From the NCBI GenBank assembly GCA_963820055.1, contig CAWFYJ010000003.1, forward strand, positions 124,001-188,000: a DNA stretch of 64,000 nucleotides, read 5' to 3'. The translations under genes and the position numbers were made by a program. Below the pieces are notes generated by a model. That model did not search any database, was not told where the DNA came from, and saw only the letters and a list, made by a program, of their open reading frames with translations. Of the stretch, positions 41,045 to 49,006 are shown one piece after another. This DNA comes from RHKX01 sp963820055. Its GTDB lineage: Bacteria > Actinomycetota > Thermoleophilia > Solirubrobacterales > 70-9. Each line of letters starts with the position of its first letter. The stretch's first letter is position 1.

Positions 41045-42414
41045 GCGACACCCGCCCCCTGCCGGTCGGCTGCGGTGGCGCTCGCGACGGCCTCGCCGAT
41101 CGCGGCGGCGAGCGCGTCGATCTGGGCGATCGTCCGCTGTTCGGTGATCGCGACGAGGAGGCCGTTGCCGTACTCGGTGCCGAGCGGAACGCCGGCGGCG
41201 ATGCCGCGGGCGGCGCAATGGTCGAGGACGCGCTCCACCGGGGCGTCGAAGGTGATCGCGAACTCGCGGACGACCGGGCCGCCATTGAGTGCCTCGACGC
41301 CGTCGAGGGCGGCGAGGCGCTCGCGGGCGTAGTGCGTGCGGCGGACGAGGAGCTCGCCGAGCTCGACGAGCCCGTTCCGCCCGAGCCAGCTCAGGTAGAT
41401 CATCCCGCCGAGCGCGTTCAACGCCTGGGCCGTGCAGATGTTGTGGGTGGCCTTCTCCCGGCGGATGTGCTGCTCGCGGGTCTGCAGGGCGAGCACGAAG
41501 CCGCGACGGCCGTCGACGTCGGTCGTCTCGCCGGCGATCCGGCCGGGCATCCGCCGGATCTGGGCCTCCGTCGCACAGAAGAAGCCGAAGGACGGGCCGC
41601 CGTAGTCGAGGCGGTTGCCGAGCGGCTGACCCTCGCCGACGGCGATGTCGACGCCGCAGTCGCCCGGCGTGCGGAGGATGCCGAGCGCAATCGGGTCGCA
41701 GGCGGCGATCAGCAGCGCGCCGGCCGCGTGAGCGATCTCGGCGATCGGCTCGAGGTCTTCGACCGTGCCGATGAAGTTCGGGTACTGGACGAAGACGGCG
41801 GCGGTCTCGTCGTCGACGGCCGCGGCGAGGGCGTCGAGGTCGGTGTGGCCGTCGGCGAGCGGGACCTCGGCGATCTCGGCCGGATAGCCGGCGCTGTAGG
41901 TCGCGAGCGTCTCGCGCGACTGCGGGTTGACGCCGCCGGAGACGACGAACCGGCGTCGCTTCGTCGCCCCGATCGCCAGGTAGCCGGCGGCGGCGACGGT
42001 CGAGGGGCCCTCGTAGAGCCCGGCGCTCGAGAGCGGCAGGCCCGTCAGTTCTGTCATCGCCGTCTGGAACTCGAACATCGCCTGCAGACCGCCCTGCGAA
42101 ATCTCGGGCTGGTACGGCGTGTACGGCGTCAGGAACTCGGAGCGGGAGACGATCGCATCGACGATCGCCGGCGCGTAGTGGTCGTACATCCCGGCGCCGA
42201 GGAAGCAGACCTCGGACTCGGCGTCGGCGTTCCGGGATGCGAGATCCCGCATCCGCTCGTAGACCTCGGCTTCGCTGAGGCCGTCGGGCAGATCGAGCGC
42301 GCGGTCGAGCCGGACCCCCTCGGGAACGTCGAAGAGCTCCTCGATCGAGGAGACGCCGATTGCCTCGAGCATCTCGCGACGCTCGTCGCCGGTGACGGAG
42401 GTGTAGCCGCTCAC
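41041..42414 (-). CDS. gcvPA: glycine dehydrogenase (decarboxylating) subunit 1
   Basis: A 457-residue A subunit of the two-part glycine decarboxylase found in Gram-positives and thermophiles. CFLGAGMYDHYAPAIVDAIV (about residues 70-89), TPYTPYQPEISQGGLQAMFEFQT, EGPSTVAAAGYLA and GVDIAVGEGQPLGNRLDYGGPSFGF mark the family. It works with GcvPB. GTG 42414 comes 7 nt after TAACCT, and a 14-bp palindrome lies just upstream, so gcvPA-gcvPB appears to have its own controlled promoter inside the gcv cluster. Confidence 0.95.
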   Translation of the reverse strand: MSGYTSVTGDERREMLEAIGVSSIEELFDVPEGVRLDRALDLPDGLSEAEVYERMRDLASRNADAESEVCFLGAGMYDHYAPAIVDAIVSRSEFLTPYTPYQPEISQGGLQAMFEFQTAMTELTGLPLSSAGLYEGPSTVAAAGYLAIGATKRRRFVVSGGVNPQSRETLATYSAGYPAEIAEVPLADGHTDLDALAAAVDDETAAVFVQYPNFIGTVEDLEPIAEIAHAAGALLIAACDPIALGILRTPGDCGVDIAVGEGQPLGNRLDYGGPSFGFFCATEAQIRRMPGRIAGETTDVDGRRGFVLALQTREQHIRREKATHNICTAQALNALGGMIYLSWLGRNGLVELGELLVRRTHYARERLAALDGVEALNGGPVVREFAITFDAPVERVLDHCAARGIAAGVPLGTEYGNGLLVAITEQRTIAQIDALAAAIGEAVASATAADRQGAGVA

Positions 42415-42421
42415 CCCGGGC

Positions 42422-42427
42422 AGGTTA
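42422..42427 (-). promoter_or_regulatory. -10-like box TAACCT, leaderless gcvPA
   Basis: TAACCT on the minus strand, 7 nt before GTG 42414. Confidence 0.5.
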
Positions 42428-42436
42428 GAGAACGGG

Positions 42437-42450
42437 TCCGACCGGTCGGA
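42437..42450. promoter_or_regulatory. 14-bp perfect palindrome at gcvPA promoter
   Basis: TCCGACCGGTCGGA lies just 9 bp upstream of the gcvPA -10 box, near where a -35 element would be, in the 41-nt gap after gcvH. It is a good operator candidate; no regulator is adjacent. Confidence 0.5.
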
Positions 42451-42455
42451 GTTAT

Positions 42456-42848
42456 CTACTCGGCGATCAGCTCCCGGTAAGCGCCCGCGTCTAGGAGTTC
42501 TTCCACCTCGGCCGGGTCGCTGAGCTTGACCTTGACCATCCAGCCCTTGCCGTAGGGGTCGGTATTGATCAACTCCGGGTTCGTGCCGGCCTCGTCGTTG
42601 ACGGCGAGGATCTCGCCGCTGAGCGGGGCGATCACGTCGGAGACGGCCTTGACGGATTCGACCTCGGTGTAGGGGTCGTCCTTGCTTACGGTCGCGCCGA
42701 CCTCGGGCGGGTCGAAGAAGACGACGTCACCGAGCGAGTCCTGCGCGAACCAGGTGACGCCGAAGGTGGCCTCGTCGCCGTCGACCTTCGCCCAGTCGTG
42801 CTCGGGGTGGTAGCGGAGGTCGTCGGGGTAGCTCTCCTCGGTCGCCAT
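42456..42848 (-). CDS. gcvH: glycine cleavage system H protein
   Basis: A 130-residue lipoyl carrier. The lipoylated lysine is in YTEVESVKAVSDVIAPLSG (Lys near 69), with WFAQDSLGDVVFFDPPEVG before and GKGWMVKVKLSDP after, the standard H-protein hammerhead fold. The length is normal. It lies 22 nt after gcvT and shuttles aminomethyl groups from GcvP to GcvT. Confidence 0.97.
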   Translation of the reverse strand: MATEESYPDDLRYHPEHDWAKVDGDEATFGVTWFAQDSLGDVVFFDPPEVGATVSKDDPYTEVESVKAVSDVIAPLSGEILAVNDEAGTNPELINTDPYGKGWMVKVKLSDPAEVEELLDAGAYRELIAE

Positions 42849-42870
42849 GGGGTCCTTTCGTCGGTCGCTT

Positions 42871-43953
42871 TCAGTTGCTCTTCGCGTACAGGGGCTTCGG
42901 GCGGATCTCCGCCTGACGGTGTCTGCCGCGAACGTCGATCTCGATCGCGGTGTCCGGCTCGGCGAATTCGCTGCGAACGTATCCCATCCCGATGCCGATG
43001 CCCAGCGAGGGCGAGAACGTCCCGCTCGTCACGGCTCCGATCGGCTCGCCGCCGGCGAGGATCGGGTTGCCGGGACGTGGGATGCCGCGGTCGGGGATGG
43101 CGAAGGCCACGAGCTTCTCGGTCGTCCCGTCGGAGCGCGCCGCCGCAACGGCCTCCGAACCCGCGAAGGTCGTCTCCTCCTTGCAGCACCAGCCGAGCCC
43201 GGCCTCGATCGGGTTCCGATCCGGGCCCATGTCGTTGCCATGCAGGTGGAAGCAGACCTCGAGCCGAAGCGTGTCCCGGGCGCCGAGTCCGCAGGGAGTG
43301 ACGCCGGCGGTAAGAAGCGCGCGCCAGAGCTCGACGACGCCGTCGTTGCCGAGGATGATCTCGACGCCGTCCTCGCCGGTGTACCCGGTGCCGCAGACGA
43401 GCGCCTGCGATCCGGCGACGTCGAGGATCGCTGTTCGCATCCGCGCCGGAAGCTCGCCGTCGGTGAGGCCGGCGACGACCGCCCGGGCCTCGGGCCCCTG
43501 GACGGCGAGCATCGCGTGAGCCGGCGCGAGGTCTTCGACCTCGACGTCGTAGCCGGCCCCGATCTCGCGGAAGCGAGCGAGGTCCGACTCGTGGTTGGCT
43601 GCGTTCGAGACGGTCATGTAGGTGCCGTCTTCGAGCAGGTATGTGAAGAGGTCGTCGAGGATGCCGCCGTCGTCGGCGCAGAGGCACGAGTACTGGGCCC
43701 CGCCGGGCGCGAGCTTCTCGACGTCGTTGCTGACGAGATGCTGGAGGAAGCGCGACGCGTCGGGGCCCGAGGTCTTGATCTGGCCCATGTGGGAGACGTC
43801 GAACATGCCGCTGCGCTCGCGGACGGCCGCGTGCTCGGCGGCGACGCCCTCGTACTGGACGGGCATCTCCCAGCCGGCGAACGGGACGAGGCGACCACCG
43901 GCGGCGACGTGCTCGTCGAAGAGCGGGGTCCGGCGAAGCTGCTCGGCGGTCAC
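42871..43953 (-). CDS. gcvT: aminomethyltransferase (glycine cleavage T protein)
   Basis: A 360-residue tetrahydrofolate-dependent enzyme releasing ammonia and making methylene-THF. RRTPLFDEHVAAGGRLVPFAG (about residues 6-26, part), GMFDVSHMGQI, RFLQHLVSNDV, FAGWEMPVQY and TGYTGEDGVEIIL are the family motifs. GTG 43953 is fixed by TAGCCT 7 nt upstream. First gene of the gcvT-gcvH pair; no glycine riboswitch fits in the 42-nt upstream gap. Confidence 0.96.
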   Translation of the reverse strand: MTAEQLRRTPLFDEHVAAGGRLVPFAGWEMPVQYEGVAAEHAAVRERSGMFDVSHMGQIKTSGPDASRFLQHLVSNDVEKLAPGGAQYSCLCADDGGILDDLFTYLLEDGTYMTVSNAANHESDLARFREIGAGYDVEVEDLAPAHAMLAVQGPEARAVVAGLTDGELPARMRTAILDVAGSQALVCGTGYTGEDGVEIILGNDGVVELWRALLTAGVTPCGLGARDTLRLEVCFHLHGNDMGPDRNPIEAGLGWCCKEETTFAGSEAVAAARSDGTTEKLVAFAIPDRGIPRPGNPILAGGEPIGAVTSGTFSPSLGIGIGMGYVRSEFAEPDTAIEIDVRGRHRQAEIRPKPLYAKSN

Positions 43954-43960
43954 GCGGGGC

Positions 43961-43966
43961 AGGCTA
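43961..43966 (-). promoter_or_regulatory. -10-like box TAGCCT, leaderless gcvT
   Basis: TAGCCT on the minus strand, 7 nt before GTG 43953, in the short gap after the anti-sigma gene. Confidence 0.5.
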
Positions 43967-43995
43967 GCGGGGCCCGGCGGCGTCGGGCGAGCGGC

Positions 43996-44760
43996 TCAGG
44001 CCGGGCCGCGAAGCAGCGAGACGGCCGAATGCCCCGGGCCACCGTCGGCGCGCTCGAGGGAGATGTCGATGAGCCGGTAATCGGCCGGGTCGACCGGAAG
44101 CGGTACCTCGAGATCGCGGCGACCGCCGGCCCCGACCTTGAAGCCGCCGAGCGAGACCAGCTCTCCGCCGCGCATCAGCCAGAGCTCGTAGTAGCGGCCG
44201 GGCGCGGTCGCCGGCATTCCGCTCACTGAGATCGAGAGGCCCTGTTCGCCGTCGGCGCCGCGAAGCACCTCGGCGGAGCCACGCGATTGCCGGCCAAGCT
44301 GACCGGCGGGGCTCAGCCGGCTGCTCGAGAGAACCTCGGCAGCAGTGGCACCCGGAGACGCGTCGTTGTCGCCGGCGAGCAGGACACCGAGCGCGATCCC
44401 GCCGGCGAGGAGCGCAGCAGCGGCCCCGGCCAGTACCGGGATCCGGAAGCGGTCGAGCAGGCCGGTCCGGGTGGCCGGGACATCGGGGACACCGGCTCCG
44501 CCATCCGCCGCGCCGGCATCACGCGGCACGGCACTGCCGTTCACGTCCATCGCCAGCGGCGGCGGGTCGACGGGCGTCCAGCCCTCCCCGGGAAGCTCTC
44601 GCAGGGAGAACACGAGCGACTCCGCCTCGGCGACCTCCTCGCGGAGCACGGGGTCCTCGCGCAGCCGCGACTCGAACGCGGTGCGTTCCTCCTCGTCGAG
44701 CTCTCCGACCAGGTACTCGATCGGGTCGGGATTCCTTCGGATGTCGCCGCTACCACTCAT
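43996..44760 (-). CDS. anti-sigma factor, RskA-like membrane protein
   Basis: A 254-residue protein. Residues ~12-55 are an anti-sigma helical domain (IEYLVGELDEEERTAFESRL), without the HxxxCxxC zinc motif. One membrane segment lies near 102-124 (VLAGAAAALLAGGIALGVLL). The outer domain has the RskA-type YYELWLMRGGELVSLGGF and ends in a beta-rich domain. It overlaps the sigma gene by 4 nt (ATGA), the standard arrangement in which membrane anti-sigma holds the ECF sigma factor. Regulated proteolysis would release sigma. Confidence 0.88.
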   Translation of the reverse strand: MSGSGDIRRNPDPIEYLVGELDEEERTAFESRLREDPVLREEVAEAESLVFSLRELPGEGWTPVDPPPLAMDVNGSAVPRDAGAADGGAGVPDVPATRTGLLDRFRIPVLAGAAAALLAGGIALGVLLAGDNDASPGATAAEVLSSSRLSPAGQLGRQSRGSAEVLRGADGEQGLSISVSGMPATAPGRYYELWLMRGGELVSLGGFKVGAGGRRDLEVPLPVDPADYRLIDISLERADGGPGHSAVSLLRGPA

Positions 44761-45305
44761 CGGACCTCGGCGATCAACTGTCGCAGACGGCCGAGTCCGT
44801 CGACCATCCTCATCTTCACCGTGCCGAGCGGCATCCCGAGACGGTCGGCGATGTCGCGCTGGGTCAGGTCCTCGTAGAAGCGGAGCCGCAAGACCTCGCG
44901 CTCCTCGGCATGGAGGCGTTCGAGGAGCGCAGCGATCCGCCAGCGCTCGGCCAGCTCGTCGATCCCGCCCGCGCTCCCGTCGGAGCTCTCCCGCTCGCGA
45001 AGGTCCCCGCTCGGGACGGGGATTCGTCGGCGGTGGTGGTCGATCGCTCGGTTGCGAGCGATCGCCATGATCCAGGTAAGCAGCCCGGACCGTTCCGGAT
45101 CGTATGTCTCCGCCGAACGCCAGACGTCGAGGAAGACCTGCTGCTGGACGTCCTCGGCGGCCGGTCGATCGCCGAGGGCCTGAAGGAGGAAACCAAACGT
45201 TGCGCGGCCGTAGCGGTCGTAGATATCCCGCATCGCGTCCGGATCGCCGTCGGCAAGGCGTCCGGCGAGCTGTCGGCTGTCGATCGCGTCGGAGGAAACC
45301 ACCAC
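44757..45305 (-). CDS. ECF-type RNA polymerase sigma factor (SigK-like)
   Basis: A 182-residue two-domain sigma factor. Region 2: MRDIYDRYGRATFGFLLQAL and AEDVQQQVFLDVWRSAETYD (about residues 24-66). Region 4: EREVLRLRFYEDLTQRDIAD and LGMPLGTVKMRMVDGLGRLR near the C-terminus. GTG 45305 is a best guess; GTG 45302 is equally in frame. The RskA-like partner follows at once. The upstream region has mirrored AACC-N17-CGNN promoters facing both ways, indicating autoregulation. Confidence 0.88.
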   Translation of the reverse strand: MVVSSDAIDSRQLAGRLADGDPDAMRDIYDRYGRATFGFLLQALGDRPAAEDVQQQVFLDVWRSAETYDPERSGLLTWIMAIARNRAIDHHRRRIPVPSGDLRERESSDGSAGGIDELAERWRIAALLERLHAEEREVLRLRFYEDLTQRDIADRLGMPLGTVKMRMVDGLGRLRQLIAEVR

Positions 45306-45325
45306 GGAGCGACCAATCCTGACGG

Positions 45326-45350
45326 ATCGACTGCCCCGGCACCAGAGGTT
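45326..45350 (-). promoter_or_regulatory. ECF-type promoter for sigma gene (AACC-N17-CGAT)
   Basis: On the minus strand AACC (45350-45347), 17 nt, then CGAT (45329-45326), about 20 nt before GTG 45305. It mirrors the plus-strand promoter and fits ECF consensus elements. Confidence 0.45.
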
Positions 45351-45353
45351 TCC

Positions 45354-45378
45354 AACCGAACCCGGCCAGCGACTCGTA
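45354..45378 (+). promoter_or_regulatory. ECF-type promoter for secreted protein (AACC-N17-CGTA)
   Basis: AACC (45354-45357), 17 nt, then CGTA (45375-45378). A GGAGGT ribosome-binding site follows at 45404-45409 before ATG 45419. The AAC/CGT pair is characteristic of ECF promoters. Confidence 0.5.
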
Positions 45379-45418
45379 GACACCGGTAACCAAACCACCA
45401 ACCGGAGGTCAATACGAG

Positions 45419-46459
45419 ATGAGACACCGAACAGCAGCCGCAGGGATCGGCCTAATCGCCCTGGCGATCGCCGTGCTGCTCCCGGCGGCCGCACAGGCGC
45501 ACGATCCGCTTGCGGGCGGGAAGACGACGCTGAAGCTGGACGCCGGAACCGCGAAGGTCCTGGCCGCAAACGGGGTCGGACTGAAGGTCCTGAAGCCCGC
45601 GGCGGCAAAGGGCGGGAAAGTCACGTTCCCGATCACCGGCGGCGGGATCGACAGCGGCAATGCGAAGGGCTCGATCCGCCACTCGGGTGGCCTCAAGTTC
45701 AAGGCGGGCGGCAAGTCGCTGGCTGCCAAGTCCTTCGTGATCGAGCTCGGCGACCGGAATCGGCTGACCGCCGAGGTCGGCAAGGCGCGGGTACCGCTGC
45801 TGAAGCTGAAGACCGGCAAGGCCAAGATCACGCGCAAGGGCCTCGACACCCAGATCAGCGGCGTCAAGGCGGTGTTGACCGGCACCGCGGCGAAGGCTCT
45901 GAACGCGACCTTCGGCGTGAAGCTGTTCAAGGCCGGCATCCCGGTCGGGACGACGACGACGCTCGCAAAGCCCGAGTCGGTGAAGACCAGGGGTGGCGAC
46001 ACACGTCTGACCCTCGATCCGGACGCAGCCGCGGCCCTGACCAGCCTCGGCATCAGCGCCGCGCCGGTCGGCCCCGCGTCGGCGAAGCCGGACGGTTCGC
46101 TGGCATTCCCGATCACGGGCGGCCGGGTTGACGCGAAGACGTTCGCCGGGACGATCCGCCACAGCGGCGGCATCGCGCTGACGGACGGCTCGACCACGGT
46201 CGAGCTGACGAGGTTCGACATCCAGATCGACGAGGATCCCGATCTGACGGCCAAGCTGGGTCCGGATCGGGTATCGATCCTCGACCTCGATCTGGCCGGA
46301 CTCGACGCCTCCGTCGACAAGGGGACGATCCGCCTCGCCGGCGTCAGCGCAGCGCTGACCCAGGGAGCGGCCGACGCTCTCAACGGCGCATTCGGGACGT
46401 CCGCCTTCACCGGCGGTCTCGTCCTCGGGACGACGGTGACGAAGGCCACGACCGGCTGA
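45419..46459 (+). CDS. secreted protein with two HtaA-like repeats
   Basis: A 346-residue protein with a clear signal peptide (MRHRTAAAGIGLIALAIAVL, then LPAAAQA, cleavage near 27). The mature part is two related ~150-residue units; matching blocks are FPITGGGIDSGNAKGSIRHS (about 70-89) and FPITGGRVDAKTFAGTIRHS (about 229-248). The ITGG...I/VRHSGG pattern resembles HtaA-type heme-binding domains, but I am not sure. No C-terminal membrane anchor. It has a good ribosome-binding site, faces the ECF sigma gene and ends before a strong terminator, so it is the likely main target of that sigma factor. Confidence 0.7.
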   Translation: MRHRTAAAGIGLIALAIAVLLPAAAQAHDPLAGGKTTLKLDAGTAKVLAANGVGLKVLKPAAAKGGKVTFPITGGGIDSGNAKGSIRHSGGLKFKAGGKSLAAKSFVIELGDRNRLTAEVGKARVPLLKLKTGKAKITRKGLDTQISGVKAVLTGTAAKALNATFGVKLFKAGIPVGTTTTLAKPESVKTRGGDTRLTLDPDAAAALTSLGISAAPVGPASAKPDGSLAFPITGGRVDAKTFAGTIRHSGGIALTDGSTTVELTRFDIQIDEDPDLTAKLGPDRVSILDLDLAGLDASVDKGTIRLAGVSAALTQGAADALNGAFGTSAFTGGLVLGTTVTKATTG

Positions 46460-46476
46460 CCCCCGGCCGGCACGAC

Positions 46477-46505
46477 GAGGGCCGCGGCGGTTCGCCGCGG
46501 CCCTC
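46477..46505 (+). terminator. strong terminator hairpin after secreted protein
   Basis: A perfect 13-bp GC stem (GAGGGCCGCGGCG with CGCCGCGGCCCTC) and 3-nt loop, 18 nt after the stop codon. No T tract, but it is the most stable simple hairpin seen after a plus-strand gene here. Confidence 0.75.
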
Positions 46506-46517
46506 GCTCGGCCGGGC

Positions 46518-46523
46518 TAGGGT
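46518..46523 (+). promoter_or_regulatory. -10-like box TAGGGT, leaderless esterase
   Basis: TAGGGT, 6 nt before ATG 46530, just after the terminator. Confidence 0.5.
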
Positions 46524-46529
46524 TGGCGA

Positions 46530-47600
46530 ATGCGCCTGATCCACGAGAACCCAGCACCCGACGACGACCTCGGCCGACCCTGGAGCAGCCCACTCGCCGG
46601 GACTCTCGACCGCCTCGTCGTCGAATCCGATCTCCTCGCCGACAACCCGCTCGGCGACCCGGCGCGGCGGCCGCTCTACGTGCTCCGCCCCCCGGGCGTC
46701 GAGCTCGACCACCCGCGCCCGCTCCCCTGCATCTATGTGATCCAGGGCTACACGGGCCAGCTCGACATGTGGACGAGCCGCAGCGCCTTTGAGCCGACGT
46801 TCATCGAACGGATGGACGCGATGCTCGCCTCGCCGGAGTGCCCGGACGCGATCGTCGTCATGGTCGACTGCTGGACGAGCTACGGCGGCTCGCAGTTCCT
46901 CGACTCGCCCGGGACCGGCCGCTACCAGTCCCACCTCTGCGACGAGGTCGTGCCGTTCATCGACGAGCGCTACCCGACAGCACCCGACCGCGATCACCGC
47001 GGCATCACCGGCAAGTCGTCGGGCGGCTACGGCGCCATGGTCGTCCCGATGATGCGCCCCGACGTCTTCTCGGCGCTCGCGACCCACGCCGGCGACGCGC
47101 TCTTTGAGCTCTCGATGCCGCCGAGCTTCGCGGCGACGATCAGGACGCTGCGGGACAACTTCGAGTCCTCATACGACGTCTTCTTCGAGCAGCTCGCCGA
47201 GGCCGACCCCTTCGACTACAGCCTTCACGGCGGCCCGATCGAGATGTACGGCTACGCCGCCTGCTACTCGCCGGACCCGGACCGGCCCGGCAAGGCGCTG
47301 CTGCCGTTCGACCCGGTCGACGGCCGCATCGACCAGGACGTCTGGGGCCTCTGGCTCGACCACGACCCGGTCGTCATGGCCCCCCGCCATGCCGAGGCCC
47401 TGCGTTCGATGCGCCGGATCTACATCGACGCCGGCCGCGGCGACGAGTACTACCTCGACCTCGGCGCGACCGCGTTCGCCGCCGAGCTCGACAAGCTCGG
47501 CGTCGCCCACACGATCGACCTGTTCGACGGCAAGCACGGTGGCCTCACCTACCGCTACCCCGGCGCGATCCGCGAGCTGATCCTCGGCCTCCAGGACTAG
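46530..47600 (+). CDS. alpha/beta hydrolase, esterase family
   Basis: A 356-residue cytosolic protein of the esterase D/putative esterase fold. PCIYVIQGYTGQLDMW (about residues 69-84) is the oxyanion strand; the nucleophile elbow is ITGKSSGGYGAMV (Ser near 170, G-K-S-S-G); VDGRIDQDVWG and the catalytic His in FDGKHGGLTYRYP follow. No signal peptide. Substrate unknown. Start ATG is fixed by TAGGGT 6 nt upstream. Ends shortly before the structured element facing ftsZ. Confidence 0.85.
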   Translation: MRLIHENPAPDDDLGRPWSSPLAGTLDRLVVESDLLADNPLGDPARRPLYVLRPPGVELDHPRPLPCIYVIQGYTGQLDMWTSRSAFEPTFIERMDAMLASPECPDAIVVMVDCWTSYGGSQFLDSPGTGRYQSHLCDEVVPFIDERYPTAPDRDHRGITGKSSGGYGAMVVPMMRPDVFSALATHAGDALFELSMPPSFAATIRTLRDNFESSYDVFFEQLAEADPFDYSLHGGPIEMYGYAACYSPDPDRPGKALLPFDPVDGRIDQDVWGLWLDHDPVVMAPRHAEALRSMRRIYIDAGRGDEYYLDLGATAFAAELDKLGVAHTIDLFDGKHGGLTYRYPGAIRELILGLQD

Positions 47601-47629
47601 CGCAGGCCAGCGCACAAGCTGGGCGCAAG

Positions 47630-47732
47630 CCTGCGGAGGCTGAGAGCCCGCAGGTCAAGGACGCAGGAGCCGACGCGGCCCCCCAGGGCCGCGAGGCGAC
47701 GAGGACGCCGTATGGCGGCCTCTCAGCGCAGG
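47630..47732. other. structured dispersed element, copy B (after ftsZ)
   Basis: Between the convergent esterase and ftsZ genes. The outer arms pair as CCTGCG, then CTGAGAG and CCGC; the right arm contains the ftsZ stop codon. Core on the plus strand: AAGGACGCAGGA, GCC, GAC, GCGGCC, loop, GGCCGC, GA, GGC, GACGAGGACGCC. The GCC/GGC helix is the reverse of GGC/GCC in copy A. A second small inverted repeat (CGCAGGC/GCCTGCG) lies just left of it. Confidence 0.75.
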
Positions 47733-48802
47733 AAGGGCGGGATGTCGATGTCGTCGTCGGAGACCTCGAGCGAGCGGATCTCCCGGTCGCTCGGGGGCTG
47801 GACGCCGCGACGGCGGCTGCGCCGGCGCACCTCGGCCGGACGGCGGGCGAGCATCTCGAAGCCCTCGAATCCGGTCGCGATGACGGTGACGCGGAGCTCG
47901 TCGCCCATCGTGTTGTCGACGACGGCGCCGAAGATGATGTTGGCGCCCTTGTCGGCGGTGCTGGCGACGACTTCGGCGGCCTCGTTGACCTCGAAGAGGC
48001 CCATGTCCTCACCACCGGTGATGTTCAGGAGCATGCCGGTGGCGCCGTCGATCGCCGACTCGAGGAGCGGCGAGGAGATCGCCTCCTTTGCGGCCTCGGC
48101 CGCGCGGCTCTCGCCGGAGGAGTTGCCGATGCCCATCAGGGCGGATCCGGCGTCGGACATGATCGCCCGGACGTCGGCGAAGTCGAGGTTGATCAGGCCG
48201 GGGACGGTGATCAGGTCGGTGATCCCCTGGACGCCCTGGCGGAGGATGTCGTCGGCCTTGCGGAACGCCTCGCTGATCGGCTCGCGGCGCTCGACGATGT
48301 TGAGCAGCTTCTCGTTCGGAACGATGATCAGCGTGTCGACCTCGTTGCGGAGCTTCTCGATCCCGTCGAGGGCCTGCTGCATGCGCTTGGCGCCCTCGAA
48401 CTCGAACGGCTTGGTGACGACGCCGACCGTGAGGGCGCCGATCTCCTGCTTGGCGATCTCGGCGATGACGGGGGCCGCACCGGTTCCGGTGCCGCCTCCC
48501 TCACCGGCGGTGACGAAGACCATGTCGGCGCCCTTGAGCGCCTCCTTGATGTCGTCGCGGCTCTCGGCCGCGGCTCCGGCACCGACCTCGGGCTGACCGC
48601 CCGCGCCGAGTCCGCGGGTCAGCTCCTGGCCGATCGCGAGCTTGACGTCGGCGTCGCAGGAGCGAAGCGCCTGCGCGTCGGTGTTGACGGCGAGGAACTC
48701 GACCCCCTTGAGTCCTGCGTCGACCATGCGTGACACCGCATTCGTGCCGCCGCCGCCGGCGCCGACAACCTTGATCACCGCGAGGTAACTGGAAGCCTCC
48801 AT
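47723..48802 (-). CDS. ftsZ: cell division protein FtsZ
   Basis: A 359-residue tubulin homologue that polymerises into the Z ring. GAGGGGTNAVSRMVDAGLKG (about residues 14-33) and the GTP signature GEGGGTGTGAAPVIAEIAKQ (100-119) are present, with the T7 loop NLDFADVRAIM. After a short Arg-rich linker the C-terminal tail ends DIDIPPFLR, the peptide bound by FtsA or SepF. A sigma70-like promoter lies 87 nt upstream, so ftsZ has its own transcription start. No ftsA is in the cluster, consistent with SepF-based tethering in actinobacteria. Confidence 0.98.
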   Translation of the reverse strand: MEASSYLAVIKVVGAGGGGTNAVSRMVDAGLKGVEFLAVNTDAQALRSCDADVKLAIGQELTRGLGAGGQPEVGAGAAAESRDDIKEALKGADMVFVTAGEGGGTGTGAAPVIAEIAKQEIGALTVGVVTKPFEFEGAKRMQQALDGIEKLRNEVDTLIIVPNEKLLNIVERREPISEAFRKADDILRQGVQGITDLITVPGLINLDFADVRAIMSDAGSALMGIGNSSGESRAAEAAKEAISSPLLESAIDGATGMLLNITGGEDMGLFEVNEAAEVVASTADKGANIIFGAVVDNTMGDELRVTVIATGFEGFEMLARRPAEVRRRSRRRGVQPPSDREIRSLEVSDDDIDIPPFLR

Positions 48803-48888
48803 CTGAGCTTCACTTGCCTTTCTCTGTTCCGTCCGGAGCTTGAGTAAGAGTTGAGTGTTTGCGCGCCCCGTGCCCGCAAACTGCAGCC

Positions 48889-48917
48889 AAAGTAAGTCAC
48901 AACCTCACGGCTGTCAA
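48889..48917 (-). promoter_or_regulatory. sigma70-type promoter TTGACA-N17-TACTTT for ftsZ
   Basis: On the minus strand TTGACA at 48917-48912, exactly 17 nt, then TACTTT at 48894-48889. The best consensus promoter in the window, in an AT-richer 204-nt gap. It implies an ~80-nt leader before ftsZ. Confidence 0.75.
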
Positions 48918-48946
48918 CGCCACCTTAATCGCTCTGCAAGATCGCT

Positions 48947-48967
48947 GTCTCAACCAGCGGTTGAGAC
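48947..48967. promoter_or_regulatory. inverted repeat GTCTCAACC-AGC-GGTTGAGAC
   Basis: Perfect 9-bp arms and a 3-nt loop, between ftsQ and the ftsZ promoter (30 bp upstream of its -35). Followed by TTTT on the plus strand. It may act as an operator or as a terminator; on the minus strand it would end the ftsQ transcript without a U tract. Confidence 0.5.
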
Positions 48968-49006
48968 TTTTCCATCCCTCATGTGCGAGTCGAGGGTCGC
49001 CTGGAC

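Noticed and set aside
43954..43995. Glycine riboswitch before gcvT
   Set aside because: The gap is 42 nt, too short for even a single glycine aptamer.
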